Shown in pieces: positions 10,068 to 19,222 of a stretch of 64,000 nucleotides of DNA. The notes beneath the pieces were generated by a model. The model was not told where the DNA came from. It searched no databases and saw only the letters and a program-made list of their open reading frames with translations. Position numbers and translations under genes: made by a program. Location: NCBI GenBank assembly GCA_023399375.1, contig JAEWPX010000073.1, positions 1-64,000 of the forward strand, in the 5' to 3' direction. Position 1 is the stretch's first letter; each line of letters begins with the position of its first letter. This DNA is from Pseudomonadota bacterium (GTDB taxonomy: Bacteria; Desulfobacterota; Desulfovibrionia; Desulfovibrionales; Desulfovibrionaceae).

Positions 10068-11313
10068 AACGCATCGCATCCACCACCTGCATCCGGCTGG
10101 CCCGGATGGAGGGATACAGGCCCGCGCCGATGCCGAGCACCGCCGCGAACACGATGCCCAGAAGCAGGCAGAAAAAGAACAGCCCCTCGGGCGGCCGGGA
10201 ACCGAGCATGCGGCTCATGTATTCGATGCCGACGCGCCCGAGGATCACGCCGAACACCGACGAGGACATGGTGACGCAAAGCGCCTCGAACAGGAACTGG
10301 TAGAGGATGTCGGTGTCGAGCGCGCCCATGGCCTTTTTCAGGCCGATTTCCCGCGTACGGCTCGTGACCGTGGCCATCATGATGTTCCAGATGCCGAAGC
10401 CGCCGAGAATCATGGTGGCGACGATGGAGCAGTAGATGAAAAGCTCCACCCACCAGAAGATGCGCTGCACCTGCTTAAGCGGTTCCCAGGCCACGTTGAC
10501 GCGCAGCCCGCGGTCGATCTGGTTGGCCTTGACCACGCCCGGGATGGCCTTGGCCACCGGCCCCACGTCGTCCCATGTGGCGCAGCGCACGTACGCGCTG
10601 TAGGGCATGGAGATGTTGACCACGCGGGCCCGGGCCGTGGTGATGGGCAAAAAGACGAACTGGGCGCGGTCGCCGGCGCGCACGCCGCCGAGGATGCCGA
10701 CAACCGTGTAGAGGTTGTCGTCGATGGAGAGCACCTTGCCGAGCGCCTGCTGGTCGCTGCCGAACATCTGGCGGGCGAGGTCCGTGCCGACCACGCACAC
10801 CCGCGCCCCCTCCTCCACGTCGCGCTCGTCGAAAAGCCTGCCGGCCGCGGCGTTGAACGAGAAAACGTGCCAGTAGTTGGCCTCGCAGCCCACGAGGTTG
10901 AAGCCGAAGAGCCGGTCCTGCCAGGTGGTGAGCGCACTGGTCTTGAGCGCGACCTTGGTGATGTCCGTCACGCCCGGGATGCGCGCCAGCGCCTCGAGGG
11001 TGCTGTCGCGGAACCACTCCTGGCGCTCCAGCGGCTGCTGCTCGAACATCACGTTGATGATGGTCGCGCCGCCGAGCAGGTCGAGGTCGTTGTTGAAGTT
11101 TTTCTTGAGGTCGTTGCCCATGGTGATGATGACGATGAAACCCGCCATCCCCAGGGCGATGGAGGCAAGGACGCCGATGTAGCGGCGACGCTTGCGCACG
11201 ACCTCGCGCACGCTGACGCGCACGAGGTCGTAATACCGCATCGGACCGGAACCGCGACGCCTGATGCGATCGAGTTCCGCGACGGTGATCTGTTTCCGTT
11301 TTCCTATGGCCAT
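10060..11313 (-). CDS. ABC transporter permease, FtsX/MacB type
   Basis: This 417-residue permease has the MacB layout: one membrane segment after an arginine-rich cytoplasmic stretch (about residues 45-70), a periplasmic MacB_PCD-like domain of about 200 residues, and three C-terminal membrane segments of the FtsX domain ending IRASRMQVVDAMRYE. The FtsX block RTREIGLKKAMGA is recognisable. ATG at 11313 was chosen because the longer frame to 11454 reads through a basic, low-complexity region; no strong ribosome binding site precedes either. With the ATPase, TolC-like and fusion proteins it makes a full split MacAB-TolC-like exporter. Confidence 0.87.
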   Translation of the reverse strand: MAIGKRKQITVAELDRIRRRGSGPMRYYDLVRVSVREVVRKRRRYIGVLASIALGMAGFIVIITMGNDLKKNFNNDLDLLGGATIINVMFEQQPLERQEWFRDSTLEALARIPGVTDITKVALKTSALTTWQDRLFGFNLVGCEANYWHVFSFNAAAGRLFDERDVEEGARVCVVGTDLARQMFGSDQQALGKVLSIDDNLYTVVGILGGVRAGDRAQFVFLPITTARARVVNISMPYSAYVRCATWDDVGPVAKAIPGVVKANQIDRGLRVNVAWEPLKQVQRIFWWVELFIYCSIVATMILGGFGIWNIMMATVTSRTREIGLKKAMGALDTDILYQFLFEALCVTMSSSVFGVILGRVGIEYMSRMLGSRPPEGLFFFCLLLGIVFAAVLGIGAGLYPSIRASRMQVVDAMRYE

Positions 11314-11375
11314 AATAGAGGTATCGGGGAGCGCCTTCCCGACGTTCCCGCGCCTATACAGGAGGCGTGGGCGCT

Positions 11376-12653
11376 TTACAAGTACGAGAGCCTGGAGCGC
11401 CCCTCGGTGTCGTCGGCGGCGCAGACCGCGTCCGGGTCCTCGGCCAGGTCGCATTCGCGCACGCGGAATTCCCGGGCCAAGCGGTCGAGGACGGACAGGA
11501 CGACATCGAGCTGGCGATCCTCATGGGTGCTCATGTAGGCCGTGCGGATCAGTGCCTGTCCGCGCGGCACGGCCGGGTACACCGCCGGCAGGGCGAAGAT
11601 GCCGGCTTCGAACAGGGCCCGGGAGAACTGGAAGGCCTTCTCGTCGGAACCGATGATGATGGGGATGATGGGCGAGGCCGAGCCGCCGATGCGCAGGCCG
11701 ATGTCCTTGTAGGCCTGGCGCATGCGCACGGTGACTTCGTGCAGGCGGTCCACCCGCTCGGGCTCGCGCTCGAGGATGTCCAGGCAGGTGAGCACGGCCA
11801 CGGTGTTGGCAGCCGGCAGGGCGGCGGAAAAAATCTGCGTGCGCGACTGGTAGCGCAGGTAGCGCAGCATGTCCTCGTCGTCGGAGGCGATGAAGCCGCC
11901 GATGGAGGCCATGGACTTGCTGAAGGTGCCCATGATGAAGTCGACCTTGTCCGTGACGCGGAAGTGGTCGGCCGCGCCGCGCCCCCCTCGGCCGAACACG
12001 CCCAGGCCGTGGGCGTCGTCGAGGTAGAAGACGACTTCGGGATGGCTGTCCTTGATGGCGGCCAGCTCGTCGAGCACGGCCAGTTCGCCGGACATGCTGA
12101 ACACGCCCTCGGTGACGAGGAACACGTCGCCGTCCGGACGGGCGGCCTTGGCGTCCTCCACCCGCTTGAGGGCCTGGGCGGCGTCGTTGTGGGCGAAGGT
12201 GACGAGCCGGGCCCGGGTGTTCTTGATGCCTTCGAAGATGCTGGCGTGGTTCTCGCGGTCGCAGATCACGGTGTCGGCCGGGGTGACCAGCACGCCGAGC
12301 GCGCCCATGTTGGTGCTGAAACCCGTGACGTGGACCACGGCCTGCTTCTTGCCGACGAAGGCGGCGAGGCGCTCCTCCAGCAGGTGGTGCAGCACCATGT
12401 TGCCGCTTAGGAACCGCGAACCGCCGGGGCCGGTGCCCCAGTCGTAGACGGCCCGGGCCGAGGCGTCCATGACCCGGGGGTCGTGCGACAGGCCCAGGTA
12501 GTCGTTGGAGCCGATCATGATGAGCCGGCGGCCTTCCACCTCGACCTCGGTGCCCCAGGTCTTGGCGATGGGCCGGAAATAGGGGTTGATGCCCAGGGCG
12601 GAAATGCTCGAATGCAGGCTATTGAAGTGCTCGCAGCGCTGGCGCAGTCTCAT
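11376..12653 (-). CDS. Alpha-oxoamine synthase (BioF/SPT family)
   Basis: This 425-residue PLP enzyme condenses an amino acid with an acyl thioester, releasing CO2 and giving an amino ketone. PLP-family markers are GPGGSRFLSG (75-84), the ring-stacking His136 in ENHAS, DDAHGLGVFG (212-221) and the Schiff-base Lys246 in TFSKS. Family members include 8-amino-7-oxononanoate synthase, glycine C-acetyltransferase, serine palmitoyltransferase and the CqsA autoinducer synthase. No biotin gene is nearby; instead the gene precedes an exporter and a GNAT-like acyltransferase, which favours a long-chain amino-ketone product (inference). It is separated by 125 bp from the upstream gene and 62 bp from the permease. 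Confidence 0.85.
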   Translation of the reverse strand: MRLRQRCEHFNSLHSSISALGINPYFRPIAKTWGTEVEVEGRRLIMIGSNDYLGLSHDPRVMDASARAVYDWGTGPGGSRFLSGNMVLHHLLEERLAAFVGKKQAVVHVTGFSTNMGALGVLVTPADTVICDRENHASIFEGIKNTRARLVTFAHNDAAQALKRVEDAKAARPDGDVFLVTEGVFSMSGELAVLDELAAIKDSHPEVVFYLDDAHGLGVFGRGGRGAADHFRVTDKVDFIMGTFSKSMASIGGFIASDDEDMLRYLRYQSRTQIFSAALPAANTVAVLTCLDILEREPERVDRLHEVTVRMRQAYKDIGLRIGGSASPIIPIIIGSDEKAFQFSRALFEAGIFALPAVYPAVPRGQALIRTAYMSTHEDRQLDVVLSVLDRLAREFRVRECDLAEDPDAVCAADDTEGRSRLSYL

Positions 12654-12778
12654 GGCGTTCGTTGTGTCCTCGCGTGGTTTGGAAAGGCGGCGGCTCGGAT
12701 GGGATCAGGCGGCTCGCCGCGCCGGCGGCGTTCGGCCCGGCCGGCTACCGGCACATGGCCGGAAAAATGGCCAATACG

Positions 12779-13306
12779 TCAAAGACCAGGGGTTTGCAAG
12801 CCTGAGGGGTTTGCGGCGAAAGCCCGCGCCTCGCGGATATGGGAGGCGAGCTGGCCGAGGATCTTGCCGAGCGCCAGCCGGGCGCGGGCGAACTGGCCCG
12901 GGAACGTCCGGGTGAAATAGATCTCGTCGTCCGGGGCGGCCAGTTCCAAACTGTAGTTGCGCAGCCACTGGCCGCGCTTTTTGCTCCACTCCAGGTAGAC
13001 CCAGTAGAAGGCGGTTGCCCCGTCGGCCGCGCGGCAGCGCGCCGCGCCCCAGGCATAGGCCTCGCCGCCCCGCTCCACCTGGCGGAACTTCATGAAATCC
13101 CAGTCTTCAAAGGTCAGGCCATCGCTTTTGGTCATGCCGCGCACGGCGATGTCCATGGCCTGGCGGTAGCCTTCCTTGGGGATGCCGGCGAGGCCGATGG
13201 CCGGATAATGCCAGGCCCCGAACCAGACGAGCAGCCCGACGGCCACAACCAGCGCGCCAAGGCCCGCAAAGAGGGCGCGGCGCAGCCATTTTCCCACGCG
13301 GCTCAC
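12779..13306 (-). CDS. Hypothetical membrane-anchored protein
   Basis: This 175-residue protein is not recognised. It has a basic N-terminus, one membrane segment at about residues 11-31 and a soluble, probably periplasmic domain rich in Trp and Tyr. Its ATG overlaps the stop of the preceding 146-residue gene by 4 bp, and that gene overlaps the GT39 gene in the same way, so the three are coupled. The shared topology with its neighbour suggests both assist the glycosyltransferase, but nothing in the sequence proves it. Confidence 0.6.
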   Translation of the reverse strand: MSRVGKWLRRALFAGLGALVVAVGLLVWFGAWHYPAIGLAGIPKEGYRQAMDIAVRGMTKSDGLTFEDWDFMKFRQVERGGEAYAWGAARCRAADGATAFYWVYLEWSKKRGQWLRNYSLELAAPDDEIYFTRTFPGQFARARLALGKILGQLASHIREARAFAANPSGLQTPGL

Positions 13307-13743
13307 GGTTTCGCCTCCCCGGCGGGCGCGCAGCCGAGGCCCATGCGCCAGCCGGCCGCTTCCAGGCGCCTGGCCCGCTCGAGTTTTTCAAAGGCCCGCA
13401 CCTCGTCGTCCACGGCGCGCTCGCGCGTGGCCTGATCCTTGCGCACGGCGCGCGTAAGCGACTCCTCGCTCACGACGGAGCCGGGCGCGGGCTTGTACAG
13501 GCCCGAACGCAGCTCCTCCAGACGCACGCGCACGGCCTTGTCCGTGGCCTCCAGCACGTCGCGGTGGCGTTCCTTCATGATGGCCGTGTTCTCGCCGTCG
13601 TTGACGAGGCCGTCGTAGAAGGCCTGCGGCCGCAGCCAGGTCGCCCCTTCGGGCGTCTTCAAAAAGCCTTTCCAGAGGGTGCCGCCAAGGGCGACGAGAA
13701 GCAGGGCGCGGACGACGTTTTCCCGGGAGAGCAGCCGCTTCAT
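13303..13743 (-). CDS. Hypothetical membrane-anchored protein
   Basis: This 146-residue protein is not recognised. A single hydrophobic stretch at about residues 11-26 is followed by a charged region (about 58-130) with predicted helical or coiled-coil character. It overlaps the genes on both sides by 4 bp (GT39 upstream, 175-residue protein downstream). It is probably an accessory protein of the adjacent glycosyltransferase, inferred from coupling only. Confidence 0.55.
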   Translation of the reverse strand: MKRLLSRENVVRALLLVALGGTLWKGFLKTPEGATWLRPQAFYDGLVNDGENTAIMKERHRDVLEATDKAVRVRLEELRSGLYKPAPGSVVSEESLTRAVRKDQATRERAVDDEVRAFEKLERARRLEAAGWRMGLGCAPAGEAKP

Positions 13744-15398
13744 GGCCGGACCTCCTTGCGCCGCCAGACTTCCAGCTCCTTTTGCGGCTCCTCCACGGGG
13801 ATGAAATAGTGGTGGTTGGGATCGTCGGTGCGGTTGCCGAAGGTTTCATCGGGAAAAGGCAGGGGCACACGCTCGTAGTCGCGGGCAAGGTCCATGGCGT
13901 CGGTGAACTCCCGGGCGCCGAAGAGGAAGCGGTCGCGGTTGACGCGCACGACCCGACGCCGCAGCACCCAGTCCGGGACCGTGCCCTCGGGCACCGGCCC
14001 CTGCAGGCCGCCGAGGATGTGCAGGCCGTCGACATAGAACATGAGCGGCAGTTCGCCGTATTCGGCGAGCACCGTCTGGCCGGGTTTGGCGTGGGTCTTG
14101 AAGAATTCCACGATGGCCGTGTTGACGTCCGGATAGCCGCAGACAAGCTCGGTGACGAAGAGCTTGATCGGGAAATTGAGCGAGGTGAGCATGCGGAAAT
14201 CGTTCTGCCACGGCCGGTTGACGATCTTCAGGCGCTCCATGGGGTAGACGGCCAGCCAGTTGGTGAAGGCCAGAAGGCAAAAGAGCATGACCGACGCCGG
14301 CCGGGAAAAACCCCACAACCGGCGCACGCACCAGGCGAGCAGGATGGCGCAAAGGGGCAGCAGGTGCGCGATGTAACGGAAAAAGCGCTGCGGCACGATG
14401 CCGAGAAAAAGCAGGCTGAAGACGATCAGCACAGCGGAAAAGAGCACGAAGCGCTCGCCCGGGTCGGCGGGGCGCTTGAGCTTCGTGAAAAAGCCGCGCC
14501 AGCGCCACACGAGCGCCGCGGACACGGGCAGGGGAATGCAGAACATGCACAGGTCCGCGAAATAGAGCATCAGGTTTTCCGGCACGAGCAGGATGTCGAA
14601 CATGCCGCTTTGCCGGCCGATGCGGTAGAGCAGGATGCCCGGGACCACGGCCACGACCACGGTGGCGAGCGTCAGCAGGGTCAGGCGTTTCACGGCCATG
14701 CGCTCGGGGAAAACCAATGCCGCGGCGACCAGGGCCGTCGGCGCGAAGCTCAAAAAGAGCAGATAGTTGGCGTGGAAAAGCAGTACCATGGAGCCGAACA
14801 TGGCCCACCACGCCGGCCAGCGGCGCTGCCAGTCGCTCAAAAACGCGTCCAGGGTCCACAGCACGAACAGCGTGCCCGGGGCGTAGTAGCGGGCCTGCCG
14901 GCCGATGAGCAGGTAGGGCACGCACAGCGTGAGCAGGGTCGCGGCCAGAAGCGCCCAGTTGCGGTCGCCGAAATGGCGGCGCACCAGACGGTAGGTCCAG
15001 AAAACGGCGACGAGCGCGGCCAGGGCGAAGGGGACGCGTCCGGCGGCGGTATCGAGGCCGCCCACGGCGAACCCCGCGGCCTGCATGTAGATTTGTATCC
15101 AGGGCGACCAGCGCCAGAGGTAGCCGCCGGTCTTGTCGAACTCCCGTTCCTCTTCCTGGGAGACGACGTTGACCCCGTCGAAGGCGTAGGGCAGCCCGGT
15201 GCGCAGCACGTTTTTCGCCAGGCAGGCGGTCTCGGCCTCGTCCTGCCAGAACGGCCGCTGGCCCAGGTTGTAGAACAGCAGAAAGGCCGCCACGGCGAGG
15301 ATAGCGACCAGGGCCCAGTCCAGGCGGGCGAAAAAGCCCGGCGCGGCGGGCGGCGTCGCGGCCGGCGCGGGGGCGGGAGACGTCAGGGCATTGGGCAT
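13740..15398 (-). CDS. GT39/ArnT-like membrane glycosyltransferase
   Basis: This 552-residue protein would move a sugar from a polyprenyl-phosphate donor to a periplasmic acceptor. The first extracytoplasmic loop carries the GT39 acidic pair Asp53-Glu54 in RPFWQDEAE, and about eleven hydrophobic segments follow to about residue 410, then a soluble C-terminal domain. An earlier in-frame start at 15464 would extend into the 3' end of the diguanylate cyclase gene, so I chose ATG at 15398. That leaves a 41-bp gap to the cyclase and a 4-bp overlap with the downstream small gene. Confidence 0.82.
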   Translation of the reverse strand: MPNALTSPAPAPAATPPAAPGFFARLDWALVAILAVAAFLLFYNLGQRPFWQDEAETACLAKNVLRTGLPYAFDGVNVVSQEEEREFDKTGGYLWRWSPWIQIYMQAAGFAVGGLDTAAGRVPFALAALVAVFWTYRLVRRHFGDRNWALLAATLLTLCVPYLLIGRQARYYAPGTLFVLWTLDAFLSDWQRRWPAWWAMFGSMVLLFHANYLLFLSFAPTALVAAALVFPERMAVKRLTLLTLATVVVAVVPGILLYRIGRQSGMFDILLVPENLMLYFADLCMFCIPLPVSAALVWRWRGFFTKLKRPADPGERFVLFSAVLIVFSLLFLGIVPQRFFRYIAHLLPLCAILLAWCVRRLWGFSRPASVMLFCLLAFTNWLAVYPMERLKIVNRPWQNDFRMLTSLNFPIKLFVTELVCGYPDVNTAIVEFFKTHAKPGQTVLAEYGELPLMFYVDGLHILGGLQGPVPEGTVPDWVLRRRVVRVNRDRFLFGAREFTDAMDLARDYERVPLPFPDETFGNRTDDPNHHYFIPVEEPQKELEVWRRKEVRP

Positions 15399-15439
15399 GG
15401 CCCGCACTGGGTAATGGAGGCGGCCGGCATTGTCCAGTC

Positions 15440-17122
15440 TCAGCAGGCGCGGACCACGGCGCACGCGGTCCTGTTCTTGCCGCCGCGCTTGGCGGCATAG
15501 AGGGCGTCGTCGGCCGTGGCGTAGATGTCCTTGATTTCCTTTGTCCCGGGTACGGCCTGGGCCACGCCGAGGCTGATGGTGAAGCGCACCGTCCCGCCGT
15601 CCGGCAGCGGGACGTGCAGGGCCGCCACGTGTTCGCGCAGCCGCTCGGCCAGGGCCATGGCCTGTGCGGCGTCGGTGTGGGGCAGGACCACGGCGAACTC
15701 CTCCCCGCCCACCCGGTACGCCTCGTCCAGGGACCGCACCATGTCGAGCGTCAGCCGCCCGAGCCGGCGCAGCACCTCGTCGCCGACCTGGTGGCCGCAG
15801 GTGTCGTTGATCTTCTTGAAATCGTCGATGTCGAACAGCACCAGGGAAAACGGCGTGGCGTAACGGTCGAACCGGCTCAGTTCGGCGAGCATCTTCTCGT
15901 TGAAGCGCCTGCGGTTGCCGAGGCCGGTCAAAAAATCCTGGCTGGCCTGGCGCTCCAGGGCGTCGTGGGCGTCGCGCAGTTCGCCGACCACCGTGGCGAG
16001 GTGGTCGCGCTCCAAGGCGAGGCTCGCCATGGCCGCGGCAAGGTGTTCGTTCTTGTCGTGCAGCGTGCGCGACATGTCCGCGAAGCGCTGTCCCAGGAGG
16101 CCGATTTCGTCATGGCCGAACCGGGGCGGCAGGCGGCAGACCCTGTCCTCGGACAACGATTCGGCGAACCCGGCCAGGACCTCGAGCCGCCGCCCGATCC
16201 TGCCCCGCCCGAGAAACACCACCAGCAGCACGGCCAGGCACAGGGACACGACCGACACCCCGGCCGACGCGAGCAGGAGCTCCCGGGCCTGGGCCAAGGC
16301 CGCGGCCTCGGGCGTGCCGACCAGAACGATGCCGTAGGGGGCGGCGGATTCGCCCTCCAGGCGCAGCAGCTTGTACACGTAGAGCATGCCCTGCCGGGTC
16401 ACGACGGAGCCGGTCATGCTCTCCTGGACCAGGGCTTCCCGGGCGATTTCCTGCAAGGACTTGTCGCGAAGAAAAGCCTTGCCGTCCGGATACCCGGCCA
16501 ACACGTAGCCGAAGGCGTCCAGGGTCGCGGCCTGGATGTTCCCGGGCAGTTCGAGCCCCTGATAATAGGCGGCGAGCCTGCGCAAGTTGAAGGAAACGAC
16601 GGCCACGCCGCGCGGACTCCCCCCCGGACCGGGAATGGCCAGGGCGAAATGCAGCACGGGATTGCCCGTCACGCGGTCGATCAGTAACTCGCCGGCCACA
16701 AGGCCCTTTTCCCGCATCGCCTCCTCAAAATACCGCCGGTGAGCGCTGTTGAGCCCGGCAAACGGTCCTTTCGCCGAGGCGATCACCTCACCGTTTGCGT
16801 TGCATACGAAGGCATTGCTGACGGCGGCGTGCGCTTCGACGAGCTGTTGCAGCACTCCTTCCAGGGATACGACGTCAAGATTCTGCGTTTCCGGCCTGGC
16901 CACGAGACTTCTCAGGCCGCGCATCAGATCATAGGCCATGGATTCCTGAACGCCGGCTGCCTCATACAGGATGCGGAACAGCCGGTCGCGCCCATGATCC
17001 GCGGCATCCTGGCGCAGGACCACGTTCAGGGCGGCGATGACGCCGACAAGCGGCAGCATGCCGAGCAGGTAGATGCCGATGATCTTCGTCCCGATACGGC
17101 GCCTAAACGGGATACTATTCAT
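15440..17122 (-). CDS. Membrane diguanylate cyclase with Cache-type sensor
   Basis: This 560-residue protein makes the second messenger c-di-GMP. A first membrane segment (about 12-35) and a second (about 285-305) enclose a periplasmic sensor of about 245 residues resembling a dCache domain. A HAMP-like segment and a short coiled coil lead to the GGDEF domain, with active-site GGEEF at 472-476 and an intact product-inhibition site RSLD at 463-466, five residues before it. It is first in the minus-strand cluster and divergent from the exopolysaccharide locus across a 489-bp region, so it could link c-di-GMP to either one. Confidence 0.92.
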   Translation of the reverse strand: MNSIPFRRRIGTKIIGIYLLGMLPLVGVIAALNVVLRQDAADHGRDRLFRILYEAAGVQESMAYDLMRGLRSLVARPETQNLDVVSLEGVLQQLVEAHAAVSNAFVCNANGEVIASAKGPFAGLNSAHRRYFEEAMREKGLVAGELLIDRVTGNPVLHFALAIPGPGGSPRGVAVVSFNLRRLAAYYQGLELPGNIQAATLDAFGYVLAGYPDGKAFLRDKSLQEIAREALVQESMTGSVVTRQGMLYVYKLLRLEGESAAPYGIVLVGTPEAAALAQARELLLASAGVSVVSLCLAVLLVVFLGRGRIGRRLEVLAGFAESLSEDRVCRLPPRFGHDEIGLLGQRFADMSRTLHDKNEHLAAAMASLALERDHLATVVGELRDAHDALERQASQDFLTGLGNRRRFNEKMLAELSRFDRYATPFSLVLFDIDDFKKINDTCGHQVGDEVLRRLGRLTLDMVRSLDEAYRVGGEEFAVVLPHTDAAQAMALAERLREHVAALHVPLPDGGTVRFTISLGVAQAVPGTKEIKDIYATADDALYAAKRGGKNRTACAVVRAC

Positions 17123-17611
17123 TTATGAAACTATTTCTAAGCTGTGAAATATACCGTCGCATTCCTGCTCCATCGAATTTCCATCCCGTATTCTTCCCGT
17201 TGGCCATACGAAATTTGTCCACAGCGACAATACGCCATGCGCCTGCCGACCATAAGGCTCCATATCGCCACAGATCGAGGCGTTGCGACGTATTGCGCAA
17301 AATTTCATTCGCGTAACAATGCTTCTACGGGAAAGTTTTTGGTCAATACACAGATAAATTTTCGATTTCAAGTAGGCTGACGCTTTTTTCCCCGGACGCG
17401 GCGTCCGCGGCGTCGCCAAGGTCACGAATCCGAAAAACGAAACAGACGAGAATCCCCCCGCCTGTTTCGTTTTTCACGGACAGCTTTCGCTGCGTTCACC
17501 TTCATTCAAAACTGTAAGTATGCTTTCGAGAGCACTTCTTCTATGGAGTACCCGTCGCAACTCCGGCGGCGCTCCTGCCGCGCCAACCCTCCTGAAGATT
17601 TAGAAATCAAC
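17123..17611. other. Divergent intergenic region, 489 bp
   Basis: This gap separates the starts of the diguanylate cyclase (minus) and the processive GT2 (plus), so it must contain outward promoters for both. It is clearly more AT-rich than its surroundings between 17123 and 17390. I see no convincing protein gene; the short frames here lack start signals. The notable structure is the inverted repeat at 17432-17475. I searched by eye for a c-di-GMP (GEMM) riboswitch and did not find its conserved core. Confidence 0.6.
17432..17475 (+). promoter_or_regulatory. Perfect 14-bp inverted repeat in leader of GT2
   Basis: GAAAAACGAAACAG (17432-17445) is mirrored exactly by CTGTTTCGTTTTTC (17462-17475), leaving a 16-nt loop containing CCCCCC. 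With A-tract and T-tract arms it looks like a bidirectional intrinsic terminator, yet both flanking genes point away from it. A leader attenuator for the GT2, or the end of an unseen short transcript, would explain it. Confidence 0.45.
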
Positions 17612-19222
17612 ATGAAAAGAACCTATACCAGCATCGATTTCATGTACGCCGCGGTCGTCCTGCTCACGGCGCTTGCCGGCGGTTCAGCCGTCGTCGCCCT
17701 GCTCGGCGAAGAAGAATCCCTGGTCTACCTGGTCGCCTCGGGCGATTTGATGTCCTATGCAGGCCTCGGCATGGGCCTTTCCCCCCTGGCCGTGGCGCTG
17801 CTCGGCTGGCGGATCTGGCTGGTCTGCCGCTACGCGCCCTGCCCGCCCGCCTCCGACGCGGACCTGCCCCTGGTCACGGTGGTCATCCCGGCCTACAATG
17901 AAGGACGGCAGGTGCTCGAGACCATCCGTTCGGTCATGGCCAGCGACTATCCCGCGGGCAAGATGCGCATCCTGTGCGTGGACGACGGTTCGGCGGACGA
18001 CACCTGGGAGTGGATGCGCGCCGGGGCCGCGGAATTTCCCGGTCGCTTGCGGCTGTTGCGCCAGCCGCGCAACATGGGCAAGCGCCACGCCCTGCTCGAG
18101 GGCTTCCGCCACGCGCGCGGCGAGGCCTTCGTGACCATCGACTCGGATTCCCTGGTTTTTCCGGACACCCTGCGCCATCTGGTCAGCCCCATCGCGGCCT
18201 CGCCGCGCGTGGGGGCCGTGGCCGGCAACGTGCGCGTGCTCAACCGCGCCGCCGGGGCCATCCCCAAGATGCTCGACGTGTCCTTCACCATGTCCTTCGA
18301 TTTCCTGCGTCGCGGCCAGGGCACCTACGGCGGCGTGCTCTGCACGCCGGGGGCCCTTTCCGCCTACCGCTCAAGCGCCCTGGCCCCGGCCATGGAAGCC
18401 TGGGCTGCCCAGACATTTATGGGCAGGCCGGCCAACATCGGCGAAGACCGGGCCCTGTCCAACATCATCCTCGGCCAGGGCCTGCGCGTGGTCTACCAGA
18501 AAGACGCCGTGGTGCTGACCAACGTGCCCACGACCTACCGGGGACTCTACCGGATGCTTCTGCGCTGGGCGCGCAGCAACGTCCGGGAATGCCTGGTCAT
18601 GTTGCGCTTCCTGCCGCGGCGCTTCCGGCGCGAGGACTCCGGCGCGGGCCTGGTGCGGCTGTCGGGATTTATGGAAATGGCCATGCTGCCCACGGCCGAA
18701 GTGGTCAAGGCCGCAAGCTTCGCCGCCCTGGCCCTGGCGCCCCTTGCCGGGCTGCACGTCCTGGCCGTGGGCTGCCTGCTCGCGGCCGCCATCCCGGCCA
18801 CGATCTACCAGTTCCGCCAGCGCGGCATCTTCGGCGTGGTCTGGGGCGTGGCCTACTGCTTCTTCTGGGTGTTCGCGCTGTCGTGGATCACGCTGTGGGG
18901 ACTGTTGACCGCCACGCGTTCGGGCTGGCTCACCCGCGACCTCCCCGGGACCGCCAAACAACCTGTGGAAGAAACCCCGGTCGCGACCGCAAACGCGGCG
19001 GCCGACCTAGGCGACCTCGCCGGAGCTCACGAAAAACGGATCGTGGCCGCCTTTTTCCATGAGCAGGCGGAAGGAAAGAAAATAGAGGTAATGGCTGGGG
19101 TTGGCCACGACCGCGCGGGAGAGGCGCTCGGCCATGCGCGCGGTGGCGCACGCCGCCGCCTCGGGACCGGGCGCGACGTCGGGAAGCGCCTCCTCGATGC
19201 GCAGCGTCAGTCGGCCGCCTGA
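17612..19222 (+). CDS. Processive GT2 (BcsA/HasA-like) glycosyltransferase
   Basis: This 536-residue membrane synthase-like protein polymerises or extends a glycan at the inner membrane. Two N-terminal hydrophobic segments (about 11-31 and 50-72) precede the GT-A domain, with VDDGSADD (123-130), the metal motif DSDS (177-180), GEDR (277-280) and RMLLRW (314-319), a variant of the QxxRW motif of processive synthases. Membrane segments follow at about 365-440. ATG at 17612 is the first start after an AT-rich leader. The last 72 codons lie antisense to the acyltransferase gene, and this tail is polar and repetitive, suggesting loss of an earlier stop codon. Confidence 0.85.
   Translation: MKRTYTSIDFMYAAVVLLTALAGGSAVVALLGEEESLVYLVASGDLMSYAGLGMGLSPLAVALLGWRIWLVCRYAPCPPASDADLPLVTVVIPAYNEGRQVLETIRSVMASDYPAGKMRILCVDDGSADDTWEWMRAGAAEFPGRLRLLRQPRNMGKRHALLEGFRHARGEAFVTIDSDSLVFPDTLRHLVSPIAASPRVGAVAGNVRVLNRAAGAIPKMLDVSFTMSFDFLRRGQGTYGGVLCTPGALSAYRSSALAPAMEAWAAQTFMGRPANIGEDRALSNIILGQGLRVVYQKDAVVLTNVPTTYRGLYRMLLRWARSNVRECLVMLRFLPRRFRREDSGAGLVRLSGFMEMAMLPTAEVVKAASFAALALAPLAGLHVLAVGCLLAAAIPATIYQFRQRGIFGVVWGVAYCFFWVFALSWITLWGLLTATRSGWLTRDLPGTAKQPVEETPVATANAAADLGDLAGAHEKRIVAAFFHEQAEGKKIEVMAGVGHDRAGEALGHARGGARRRLGTGRDVGKRLLDAQRQSAA

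Noticed and set aside
17123..17431. Possible c-di-GMP riboswitch
   Set aside because: The conserved GEMM core is absent on both strands by eye, despite the attractive context of a diguanylate cyclase and glycosyltransferase.
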